A stretch of DNA of 56,565 nt from Planctomycetaceae bacterium (GTDB lineage: Bacteria > Planctomycetota > Planctomycetia > Pirellulales > Pirellulaceae), in the NCBI GenBank assembly GCA_002709045.1, contig PAPJ01000042.1, positions 1-56,565 on the forward strand, given 5' to 3'. Each line of letters begins with the position of its first letter. The first letter of the stretch is position 1. Below are positions 35,701-43,116 of this stretch, piece by piece. Made by a program: the position numbers and the translations under genes. Under the pieces are notes generated by a model. It made no database searches, was not told the DNA's origin, and worked only from the letters and a program-made list of their open reading frames with translations.

Positions 35701-37721
35701 TTGAACCAGTCAACAATATACAAGGCACCATCAGGACCAAACTGAATATCGACAGGACGAAAGTTACGATCGGACGAATACAAAATCGGTTCAATTTCAG
35801 TCGCTTCATAACCTGAACCAACCTCTTTAACCGTATGTTGCAGAATACCCTGAAAACCAATCACGTTATTCAATAAAAAATTACCCTGAGCTTCCGGCGG
35901 GAAGTGACGACTAGAAACAAACTCACATCCCGATGTCGGACGAACCCGCTTCTTCAAAAACTGATTAAGACGCTCGGTATACTGAAACTTAAACGGACCA
36001 AAATCATCTTCCCCATAATACTCAGGTGCCCGAATTGAAAAAGGTGCTGCAAAATAGTTTGCGCCACCTGAAGCATCTGCCACAAAATTCTGTCCCCATT
36101 TGTTGAAAGCATGGCCCCAGGGGTTAGCAAAGTTATAGTGCACATGCGTATTAAACTCCTGATTGGTGGGATCAAAGCGATATACACCACCATGAGCATT
36201 ACGTACCGTTCCACGAGGTGTCTCTACCTGCGTCACATGAAAGGTACCTTCATGCATGTAAATGCCGCCGCCTGGACCCCAGGTAAATGCACCAATCGCA
36301 TGGTGTGAGTCACCGGAATCAAAGCCTCCGAGAAGGATTTTCTTTAAATCAGCTTTTCCGTCACCATCTGTATCTTTTAAGAAGACGAGGTTTGGCTCCT
36401 GTGCCACATATGCTCCGCCGTCGCCCAGTTCAAAACCTGTCGGTAAGTGCAGACCTTCGGCAAATGTTTCCATCCTGTCGGCTTTCCCGTCACCATCTTC
36501 ATCGGTAAAGACCAATAACTTATCGTTTGGTTTGTTCGGAGGAAGATACTGAGGATAACTTGGCATCGTGGCAACCCACAACCGTCCTTGGGTATCAAAC
36601 GTAAACTGAACAGGATTTTTCAGTTCCGGAAAATCTACTTCACCAACAAATAAATTAATTTCATACCCTTCTGCAATCGTAAAATGCTTCTTAGCATCTT
36701 CTGGTGAAAGAATATTAACGGGCGTGTTGAAGTTAGTTGGAACATCATAGAGTTTTCGTGTTCCAGAATAATCATACTCGGCGGGTACATCATGACCGTT
36801 AGCAACAGCCCAGATACGTTTGTCGACAACAGCGGCCATTTCATCCAGTTTTATTCGCTCATTTTCAATGACATACGCATCCGTATAGGGTGGGTTACCG
36901 TGGTCGCGGCGGGAGCGTCCTCCATAAATGTAGTAACCGTTGACTGCACGGTAATTGTGGAAATAGTTAAAATTCTTCTCCTCAATTTCAGGTAGTAGTG
37001 CCGCAGCAGTCTCGTTCCATTTCGATTCAATACCAAATAGAGCTGTCATAAAATGTGGGGCAAATCGCTTGTACCCGTCGTCACTAAGATGAACGCCATT
37101 AAAAGTGTAGGGTGTGTCACTCGCAGCAAAAATTTTGTGTGACAAACTCAGTAAATCAATAAACGGTACATTATGCTGCTTCGCAACTGTTTCCATTGCT
37201 GCCGCGTAAAGTGCCAGATTAGCGTTTTGTACTTCACCCTTTGGCAGGTTTACATCACCTGTATTTTCAAATGCTAACGGTGAGATCAGAACAACACGTG
37301 CTTTGCCTTTACCACTATAGTTCTGCTCCAGAGTATGGATCAGAAACTGATCCAATTCCTGAGTAAACGTAGCAAGCCCCGCTTCACCTCGGAATGATTC
37401 ACTAAACCCAAAGAAGGCGAAGATCACATCGGCTTTAGCTCGGTTCAGGTGATCATCGGGAGCACCGAAGTCGAGTGAGCGAGGACGAAATCGTACTTCA
37501 TCACCATTAAAACCTTGGTTCCGTACTGACAGATTCATATCTTTGAATTGTGTCTGAAGCAAGGCTTCCCAGTAGCCAAAGTACTGGAACCGCTCAGCAG
37601 TATTGCCGCCAATGAAAACAATTCGATCACCATTTTGTAGATCCACTTGCGCGGACAGTGTTGGACTAAATACAAAAATAGCCAAAAACAAACCGGATAA
37701 AGAAGACAATTGCTTCATCAT
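32760..37721 (-). CDS. Multidomain SGNH / PVC dehydrogenase / HEAT / discoidin / cupredoxin / cytochrome c protein
   Basis: ATG 37721 has GAGG upstream and starts a signal peptide. Domains in order: SGNH-like (about 25-260; block I is FIGGNTAE without the usual GDS Ser, the end block NGVHLSDDGY is intact); PVC membrane-bound-dehydrogenase-type propeller (about 345-735; TDEDGDGKADR and KDTDGDGKADL calcium-type loops); HEAT-like helices (about 740-1060); F5/8 type C discoidin (about 1080-1230); more helices; a blue-copper cupredoxin (about 1340-1460) with complete type 1 ligands His1371, Cys1439, His1444, Met1448; and a C-terminal haem domain with C1514-V-A-C-H1518, ending EILDLIAYLISGANP. It is probably an exported oxidase/dehydrogenase with internal electron transfer from copper to haem or the reverse. 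Substrate unknown; related fusions exist in planctomycetes. Confidence 0.92.
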   Translation of the reverse strand: MMKQLSSLSGLFLAIFVFSPTLSAQVDLQNGDRIVFIGGNTAERFQYFGYWEALLQTQFKDMNLSVRNQGFNGDEVRFRPRSLDFGAPDDHLNRAKADVIFAFFGFSESFRGEAGLATFTQELDQFLIHTLEQNYSGKGKARVVLISPLAFENTGDVNLPKGEVQNANLALYAAAMETVAKQHNVPFIDLLSLSHKIFAASDTPYTFNGVHLSDDGYKRFAPHFMTALFGIESKWNETAAALLPEIEEKNFNYFHNYRAVNGYYIYGGRSRRDHGNPPYTDAYVIENERIKLDEMAAVVDKRIWAVANGHDVPAEYDYSGTRKLYDVPTNFNTPVNILSPEDAKKHFTIAEGYEINLFVGEVDFPELKNPVQFTFDTQGRLWVATMPSYPQYLPPNKPNDKLLVFTDEDGDGKADRMETFAEGLHLPTGFELGDGGAYVAQEPNLVFLKDTDGDGKADLKKILLGGFDSGDSHHAIGAFTWGPGGGIYMHEGTFHVTQVETPRGTVRNAHGGVYRFDPTNQEFNTHVHYNFANPWGHAFNKWGQNFVADASGGANYFAAPFSIRAPEYYGEDDFGPFKFQYTERLNQFLKKRVRPTSGCEFVSSRHFPPEAQGNFLLNNVIGFQGILQHTVKEVGSGYEATEIEPILYSSDRNFRPVDIQFGPDGALYIVDWFNPLVGHMQHSLRDPNRDHSHGRIWRITYPSRPLLTKPEIEGKPIVDLLEMLHTFEDRTRYRVRLKLREFPTAEVATAVKQWTADLDKEDPQYEHLLLEALWVCQHHNVSEGIGLSLLKRVATSPDYNARAAAIRVISYWRHKVPGVFDILRTAVEDEHSRVRLEAIRACSYFYESEAAEIALLALNHEMDYYVDFTLRHTIRRLEPVWKEAVGSGKAFAAGNAKAIEYIIDRVATTDLINMTRSEPVYKAILNRPGIVHQYRHEALMGIARINQTDMVAELVNTVRNLDASADEDAEEVLTEYVHMFRMTDPAMLKMKRAEIAQMHRAGKRAVTRRLATAALIAADGSAEQVWKQSLGNATRFRTVLDSIPLVASDEVRESLYTRVLATISELPSPLAEQIGDLKGAAGRYVRIELPGKQRVLTLAEVQVMSEGENVALKKKASQSSTDFGGAAARAVDGNTNGAYTSNTQTHTTSQNNPFWEVDLGQEFPIDSVILWNRTENNGEYISRLDGFTVVILNGNRKPVFKLEGNKAPNPSVAVNANGANPKIQLTRSAVNAVSYIAGHDQEVFSVLAPLVSQAAVRNSAITSIGRLEGTQLPTEGVTKLLDQLITYIESVPAKSRTETAVMDAIQLGKDLSGQLGKQSAISIRRKLADLAVDVIVIRPVPHRMIYDRPHIYVQAGKPVEIVFQNVDIMPHNLLVTVPGAREEVGILAEKLGATPEGLAKQFVPDSSKVLFSTGMLQAGEQQRLQITAPAEVGEYSYVCTFPGHWRTMYGTMHVVADIGDIPLQPTAPAMVQGSMPQRQFVRKWSTQDILNAINELESGRDFQNGRKLFTQVSCVACHAIKGTGGKLAPDLSGLQEKLAEQKTDVAKIVESLTEPSREIEEKYRTQIIATLEGKLYSGVIIEQNDKILKLSDNPLKKDGGIVEIAKDDIDEQDESKVSIMPEGLLNTMTKQEILDLIAYLISGANPEHPAFRK

Positions 37722-37860
37722 TTTTGCCTCATTAAGAATAGTTATATGTGAACCAGTTGATTCAGTTGATGAGATTCAGAAATGGAACACTATCTGAACC
37801 ATTCACTTTAATTGCAGGAGTGGGGCGCTACTAGCCTCAACAATAAAAGGAAACGGCGGG

Positions 37861-39048
37861 CTACCTTAATTCATCAAGTGTTTTTAAGGCACAATTTACA
37901 TGGATTGCTGAACCAAACGGCAATGCATCTTCATCCACTTTAAACATAGGGTGATGCACACTATAAGTTGCACCGATATCCGGATTACCGACCCCTAAAA
38001 ATGCAAAACAACCGGGTACTCGCTGAGTGTAGTAGGCAAAGTCCTCGCCACCCATTACCGGCGACATTTCCATAACTTTAGCTTCACCCAACACTTCCTG
38101 CATTGCAATTTTTCCGGCGTCCCAACTCTGCTGATCGTTTAGTGTCGGTGGATAATCATTACCCGGAAAACTAACTTCCGCTTCACATTGATTCGCTCGG
38201 GCAATCCCTTCGGCCACAGCCTGTACTCGCGATTGTAAATGGTGCAGTCCATCAAGTGTCAGTGAGCGAATCGTTCCCTGAAGTTCCATACAAGGAGGAA
38301 TCACATTATATGCTTCACCGCCATGCATCATCGTAACGCTGATCACTCCCGGTTCAAGTGGATCTAACTCACGTGAGATAATCGTTTGCAGTTCGACCAC
38401 AATTTTGGCTGCTGTTGTGACTGGATCGATTGATTTATGAGGCATGGCAGCGTGTCCACCTTTACCTTGCACAACGATTTTCAATGATCCTGCAGCTGCC
38501 AATAATGTACCCGCGCGCGCCGCCAGCATTCCGGTTGGAAGATCTGCACTTACATGAAGTCCATAAATACGTTGAACATCCGGATTATCCAGCACACCTT
38601 CTTTGCTCATCTTTTCGCCACCGGCGCCACCTTCTTCAGCTGGCTGAAAAATCAGCTTGATCGTACCCTCTATCAGTTCTTCATTTTCTTTCAAAATCCG
38701 GGCGGCTCCTAAAAGCATTGCTGTGTGACAATCATGTCCACAGGCATGCATCTTTCCATCGATTTCACTCTTAAAATCAATATCTGTCTGCTCATGAATA
38801 GGCAGGGCATCCATATCAGCCCGCAAAGCGATGCAGGGACCGTTACCGTTTCCAATACTGCCTAAAACACCTGTAATCGCCAAATCTTTCTGATATTTAA
38901 TTCCCAATTCACCGAGCGTCGATTGCACCAACTTACTGGTTTCAAATTCCTCATACATCAGTTCCGGGTGCTGGTGTAGTTGCCGGCGTAGGGCAACAAT
39001 CCATGGTTGAATTTCTTTAGCTCTAACAACGATTTGTTCTGCGTTCAT
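37861..39048 (-). CDS. M20D-family amidohydrolase
   Basis: A 395-residue cytoplasmic protein of the M20D group (hippurate, N-acyl-amino acid and IAA-amino-acid hydrolases). Motifs: LRRQLHQHPEL, ALRADMDALPI, HACGHDCHTAML with Cys103, His105 and His108 for the two metals, QPAEEGGAGG, and the dimerisation domain GGEAYNVIPP. The C-terminal MGGEDFAYY also fits. Family members cleave an amide bond to free an amino acid or carboxylate. It is the last tight gene of the minus-strand operon (9-bp gap from E2); 139 bp separate it from the haem megaprotein. Confidence 0.93.
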   Translation of the reverse strand: MNAEQIVVRAKEIQPWIVALRRQLHQHPELMYEEFETSKLVQSTLGELGIKYQKDLAITGVLGSIGNGNGPCIALRADMDALPIHEQTDIDFKSEIDGKMHACGHDCHTAMLLGAARILKENEELIEGTIKLIFQPAEEGGAGGEKMSKEGVLDNPDVQRIYGLHVSADLPTGMLAARAGTLLAAAGSLKIVVQGKGGHAAMPHKSIDPVTTAAKIVVELQTIISRELDPLEPGVISVTMMHGGEAYNVIPPCMELQGTIRSLTLDGLHHLQSRVQAVAEGIARANQCEAEVSFPGNDYPPTLNDQQSWDAGKIAMQEVLGEAKVMEMSPVMGGEDFAYYTQRVPGCFAFLGVGNPDIGATYSVHHPMFKVDEDALPFGSAIHVNCALKTLDELR

Positions 39049-39057
39049 AAATGCAAC

Positions 39058-40284
39058 TTATGAAATATATTCTTGGGGTTCAGTCAGGGTGTTTGCCAAT
39101 TTTTGCAACCATCGTGCAGCCGGAGCTCCGTCCAACACCTGATGATCAAACGTCAGGCTTAGCGACATGGTGTATCCAACAACAACTTGATCGTCTTCAA
39201 CAACCGGTTCGTTGACAATTCGCCCGATCCCGAGGATACCTGCCTGAGGCAAATTTATAACCGGCGTAAAGTGGTCAATACCCAATGTCCCCAGGCTGGA
39301 AACCGTAAAGGTTCCACCGATCAATTGATCTTCTGCTATCCTTCCGGAACGTGCATCATCAATTAACTCAGAAGCATACTCGGCAACATCATCAAGCATT
39401 AACTTATCCACCTGATTAATTACCGGCGCCAGCAAACCGTTTTCGGTATCAACTGCAAACGCAATGTTTACCTGTTCATAGATATAAACACCTTCAGCAG
39501 TCCAACAAGCATTTAATTCGGGACATTCACGTAGAAGATTGGCTGCAATCTTCATGATGATGTCATTGTAGGAAGGTGTCTTCCCGGAACCTTTGAGGCT
39601 ATCTCGAAATGCGATTAACCCGCGGGCATTCAACTTTGTGTTGAGTGTCACCGGAACCGTCTGTTGCTGACTAGCCTGCATCCTCTGAGCCGTGATACGG
39701 CGGACATGAGTTAATTGCTGCAACGAACCTGGCTGGGTTGGTGCGATATACGATGCGCTGGTTACAGAAGTGGTCGGGGCTGGTGTTGTTGCTTGTTCAG
39801 CGGCAGCCACAACATCCCGCTCTCGAATCCGGCCATTTCTACCAGTCCCTGTGACTGCTTCCAGTCCTATACCAAATTCCTTTGCTTTGCGGCGGGCACG
39901 CGGTGAGGCAATATTACGTCGACCGGACTTTTCGCGCGGTTGAGAAATAGTCATCTCAACTTTGGGTTTTATATCTGCTGGCTCATCCGATACGCCTGTT
40001 AATGGTGATGTGACACGTTTGTATTCAGGAGGCTCTTCACCTTCTTCAAGTAGAAAACCGAGTACCTGACTAACCAAAACTACATCACCTGCCTGAGGTG
40101 CTTCAGCAGGAATATGTAAGATCCCTGAATCAAAAGATTCAACTTCCTGAGCTGCTTTTTCTCCTTCCAGAACAAAAAGCATATCACCTGCATTGACCAT
40201 CTGACCATCAGCTATAAGCCACTCTACAAACGTACCCTCGTCCATGGACCAGCCGAGCCGAGGTACTACGATTTCCGTTGCCAT
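39058..40284 (-). CDS. 2-oxoacid-type dehydrogenase E2 (dihydrolipoamide acyltransferase)
   Basis: A 408-residue E2 with three standard parts. The lipoyl domain is at 1-80, with the lipoylation Lys43 in EGEKAAQ. The peripheral subunit-binding domain is at about 120-158 (ASPRARRKAKEFGI, GTGRNGRIRERDV). The catalytic acyltransferase core is at about 185-408, with FDHQVLDGAPAA carrying the HxxxDG site. It transfers the acyl group from E1-bound intermediate to CoA. E1 lies 14 bp upstream. The type (pyruvate, acetoin or other) is not decided by sequence alone. No E3 (dihydrolipoamide dehydrogenase) gene follows, so E3 must come from elsewhere. Confidence 0.95.
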   Translation of the reverse strand: MATEIVVPRLGWSMDEGTFVEWLIADGQMVNAGDMLFVLEGEKAAQEVESFDSGILHIPAEAPQAGDVVLVSQVLGFLLEEGEEPPEYKRVTSPLTGVSDEPADIKPKVEMTISQPREKSGRRNIASPRARRKAKEFGIGLEAVTGTGRNGRIRERDVVAAAEQATTPAPTTSVTSASYIAPTQPGSLQQLTHVRRITAQRMQASQQQTVPVTLNTKLNARGLIAFRDSLKGSGKTPSYNDIIMKIAANLLRECPELNACWTAEGVYIYEQVNIAFAVDTENGLLAPVINQVDKLMLDDVAEYASELIDDARSGRIAEDQLIGGTFTVSSLGTLGIDHFTPVINLPQAGILGIGRIVNEPVVEDDQVVVGYTMSLSLTFDHQVLDGAPAARWLQKLANTLTEPQEYIS

Positions 40285-40298
40285 CTATCGATACCTCT

Positions 40299-42290
40299 CT
40301 ACTCTGCTAACAATTCACGAATCGCTGCGACAACCGAATCAACATTAGGAACAACAGCTTCTTCTAGAGTCGGTGCATAAGGCGTGGGTGTAAATGCTCC
40401 ACTTAATCGCTTGATCGGAGCATCCAAGTCATCAAAGCCATCATCTGCAATCGAGGCAGCAATTTCGGAAGCAATACTACACGGCTGAAAAGCTTCATCG
40501 ACAACTAATAAACGTCCGGTCTTGGCAACGGAATCACAAATAGTCGCCGTATCCAGCGGTGAAACTGTTCGCGGATCCACCACCTCGACAGAAACATCTT
40601 CGTCAGCCAGTTGTTCAGCAGCAGCCAGAGCATGATGCACCATTAAGGCCACCGCCACAACAGTGACATCCGTACCTTCACGGTGTACTCTGGCCTTACC
40701 AAAGGGAATTTGATATTGCTCTTCAGGTACCGGTCCTTTAATTGCCATCAACTCCCGATGTTCCAAGAAGAGGACAGGATCCGTCGAGTGCAAGGCATGG
40801 TTGAACAATCCTTTGGCATCGTAGGGTGTCGACGGCGTTACAACTCGCAGACCCGGGATATGAGCATAAATTGAATGATAAATTCCTGAATGATGTGTTG
40901 CTGCGGAGTGTCCAATACCACCACAACCACGAAGCAGTACTGGCATTTTAATTCTGCCGCTGCTCATATACTGCATTTTGGCAATCTGGTTTATCATTTC
41001 GCCAAAGGCATCATTGATAAAATCGATAAACATGAAGTCGATGACCGGTCGGGTTCCTGTCATGGCAGCTCCACAACTGAGACCGACGAATCCTCGTTCG
41101 CAAATCGGGGTGTCACAAAGTCGATCTGGACCATACTTTTCATAAAGCCCGATGGTCGTCATAAAGTTACCACCTCGCTCACCGATCCCTTCACCCATTA
41201 CCCAGATGTTCGGATTCTGAGCCATTGCCGCATCCAGTGCCTCGTGAGTTCCGCCAACAAATGTCTGTATGCGGTCTCCCGGATCAATATCCACAGCAGC
41301 AGTTTCCGCTGCTTCGTCATAAACATGGTCAACGGCGGTATCGCCCGCAGGATAAGGACTGGCTTCCGCGTTTTTATGTGACTCGACGATCAATGCCTCT
41401 ACTTCGTCGGCAATAACCTGTAGTTCTTCTGCAGTGACCAAACCTTCTTCGATCAGGCGATCAGCCAGACGAGCGACTGGGCAACGCTGTTTCCATTCTT
41501 CCACATCTTCCCGGGTGCGATAGGTGAAGTCTCCCATACCTTCGGCGTGAGCCCTCGTACGGTAGGTCTTACATTCGATTAATGTGGGGCCCTCACCATT
41601 ACGTGCCCGCTCAACGGCCTCGCCGGCAATCCGGTAGATTTCCAACACATCATTACCATCCACTTCAAACCCGGGAATGCCGTAGTTAGCTGCCCGACGT
41701 CCAACATCGGGTATCCCACTGGAATACTCAAATGCCACTTCGGTAGCAAACTGATTGTTTTCACAAACAAAGACACAGGGCAGATTCCAGATGCTGGCCA
41801 TGTTCAGACCTTCATGAAATGCTCCGTTATTAACCGCACCGTCACCAAAACAAGCAACCGATACGTTATCTTTTTCCTGAATCTTAAATGTATAACCACC
41901 ACCTGCTGCGTGCAGGATACAGGGACCGACAATACCACTGGTGCCCATCATCCCAATCTCAGGCTTGAATAAGTGCATACTGCCACCGCGACCGCCACTA
42001 CATCCGTCCTGGCGTCCATAAAGTTCAGCAATCAATTCCTGAGGGTGCAAACCTTTTGCCAATGCATGACCATGGCCTCGATGCGTACTAAAGACAACAT
42101 CTTCTAATCGCAAGTGAGCAAAAACCCCTGTCGCGATCGCTTCTTCACCTACATAAGTATGGCAGGCTCCGTGAACCAAACCCTGCTGGTGTGATTTTGC
42201 CAGTCTTTCTTCGCACTTTCTTATAATCTGCATCGTGCGATACAGCGAAAGGCCTGTTTCTTTATCAATTCCAATCGAAGTCGTCGTCAT
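40299..42290 (-). CDS. Fused E1 alpha-beta thiamine-diphosphate dehydrogenase
   Basis: The 663-residue protein joins the alpha and beta E1 chains in one polypeptide. Alpha part (about 1-325): HTYVGEEAIATGV, HRGHGHALAKG, and the ThDP motif ACFGDGAVNNGAFHEG running to CENNQ. Beta part (about 340-663): MGEGIGERGGNF with the ThDP-activating Glu, GLSCGAAMTGTRPVIDF, GCGGIGHSAATHHS and LFLEHREL. The joint is an acidic/Ala stretch near 325-345. E1 decarboxylates a 2-oxo acid (or cleaves acetoin) and passes the acyl group to E2. Fused E1s are known in several bacteria. It begins 18 bp after the SDR stop. Confidence 0.95.
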   Translation of the reverse strand: MTTTSIGIDKETGLSLYRTMQIIRKCEERLAKSHQQGLVHGACHTYVGEEAIATGVFAHLRLEDVVFSTHRGHGHALAKGLHPQELIAELYGRQDGCSGGRGGSMHLFKPEIGMMGTSGIVGPCILHAAGGGYTFKIQEKDNVSVACFGDGAVNNGAFHEGLNMASIWNLPCVFVCENNQFATEVAFEYSSGIPDVGRRAANYGIPGFEVDGNDVLEIYRIAGEAVERARNGEGPTLIECKTYRTRAHAEGMGDFTYRTREDVEEWKQRCPVARLADRLIEEGLVTAEELQVIADEVEALIVESHKNAEASPYPAGDTAVDHVYDEAAETAAVDIDPGDRIQTFVGGTHEALDAAMAQNPNIWVMGEGIGERGGNFMTTIGLYEKYGPDRLCDTPICERGFVGLSCGAAMTGTRPVIDFMFIDFINDAFGEMINQIAKMQYMSSGRIKMPVLLRGCGGIGHSAATHHSGIYHSIYAHIPGLRVVTPSTPYDAKGLFNHALHSTDPVLFLEHRELMAIKGPVPEEQYQIPFGKARVHREGTDVTVVAVALMVHHALAAAEQLADEDVSVEVVDPRTVSPLDTATICDSVAKTGRLLVVDEAFQPCSIASEIAASIADDGFDDLDAPIKRLSGAFTPTPYAPTLEEAVVPNVDSVVAAIRELLAE

Positions 42291-42308
42291 TAGATCTCTT
42301 CTTATTCT

Positions 42309-43115
42309 CTATTCAGCAAATACTTCAGTTCCAACAGAACCGCCCGCGTTCATTGCGAGGTTTCCACCATCCATAGGGATGAGCGTCCCGGTAATCCACG
42401 AAGAGGCATCGGAAGCCAAAAAGACAGCCAATCCCTTGATATCATCCGAACTTCCAAAGCGACCACTTGGAATACCACTCAGGAATCGTTCTTTAATTCG
42501 GTGATCTGCATCAATTCGTTGTTGTAAACCCGGATTCAAAACCTGAGCTGGTAAAACTGAATTTACCCGGACACCACGGCCACTCCACTCAGTGCTAAGT
42601 TCACGAGTCATCTGCACTACAGCTCCCATCGCCATACTATAGGCAATATGCCCGCGGCCCAAGGCGGTGATACTTGCCAGAGAGCCCAGATTAATAATGC
42701 TTCCGCGCCCCTGTTCCAGCATTCGCCTTCCGGCTTCCTGACAAATACAAAACCTGCCGTAAACAATATTACGCCACGTCCACTCCACCTCATCAAGTTC
42801 GATAACCTCTGGCTTTTTGCGCACCGCTTCGCCGGCAATGTTGGCCACAAAATCGATGTGACCAAACGTCTCATCGATCTGAGCAAACATCGACCGAATG
42901 GCTTCGGGTGACGAAATATCGCAAACTACCGGCAACGCTTTTCGCCCCAGAGCTTCAATCTCCTGAGCGGTCGCTTGAGCCCCCTCCTCATTAATATCAG
43001 CTAACACGACATCTGAACCAGCTTCGGCCACAGCCATTGCAATGGCTTTACCCATGCCGCTGGCGGAACCTGAAACCAGTGACACACGTCCAGTCAGGTC
43101 AAACATAGAACTCAT
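42309..43115 (-). CDS. SDR-family protein lacking the active-site Lys
   Basis: A 268-residue Rossmann-fold short-chain dehydrogenase/reductase: nucleotide motif VSGSASGMG, DINEEG for the cofactor ribose region (an Asp there usually means NAD), NIAG in place of NNAG, and the candidate Ser145 in INLGSLAS. The catalytic Tyr159 is in AYSMAMGAV, so position Tyr+4 (163), normally Lys, is Met. The codon is clear in the DNA (ATG), not an ambiguity of frame. The protein may need no Lys, use another residue, or be inactive or structural. It overlaps nothing but starts one base before the transporter stop. Confidence 0.9.
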   Translation of the reverse strand: MSSMFDLTGRVSLVSGSASGMGKAIAMAVAEAGSDVVLADINEEGAQATAQEIEALGRKALPVVCDISSPEAIRSMFAQIDETFGHIDFVANIAGEAVRKKPEVIELDEVEWTWRNIVYGRFCICQEAGRRMLEQGRGSIINLGSLASITALGRGHIAYSMAMGAVVQMTRELSTEWSGRGVRVNSVLPAQVLNPGLQQRIDADHRIKERFLSGIPSGRFGSSDDIKGLAVFLASDASSWITGTLIPMDGGNLAMNAGGSVGTEVFAE

Positions 43116-43116
43116 T

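Noticed and set aside
36262..36552. 96-residue Ser/Pro-rich plus-strand frame within the 1653-residue gene
   Set aside because: It is the reverse complement of the Asp/Gly calcium-type loops (GAT/GGT codons give ATC/ACC-rich antisense), so the composition is a by-product.
40890..41381. 163-residue plus-strand frame inside the E1 gene
   Set aside because: It is antisense to highly conserved E1 beta/linker sequence, and the translation is Ser/His/Thr-rich with no recognisable feature.
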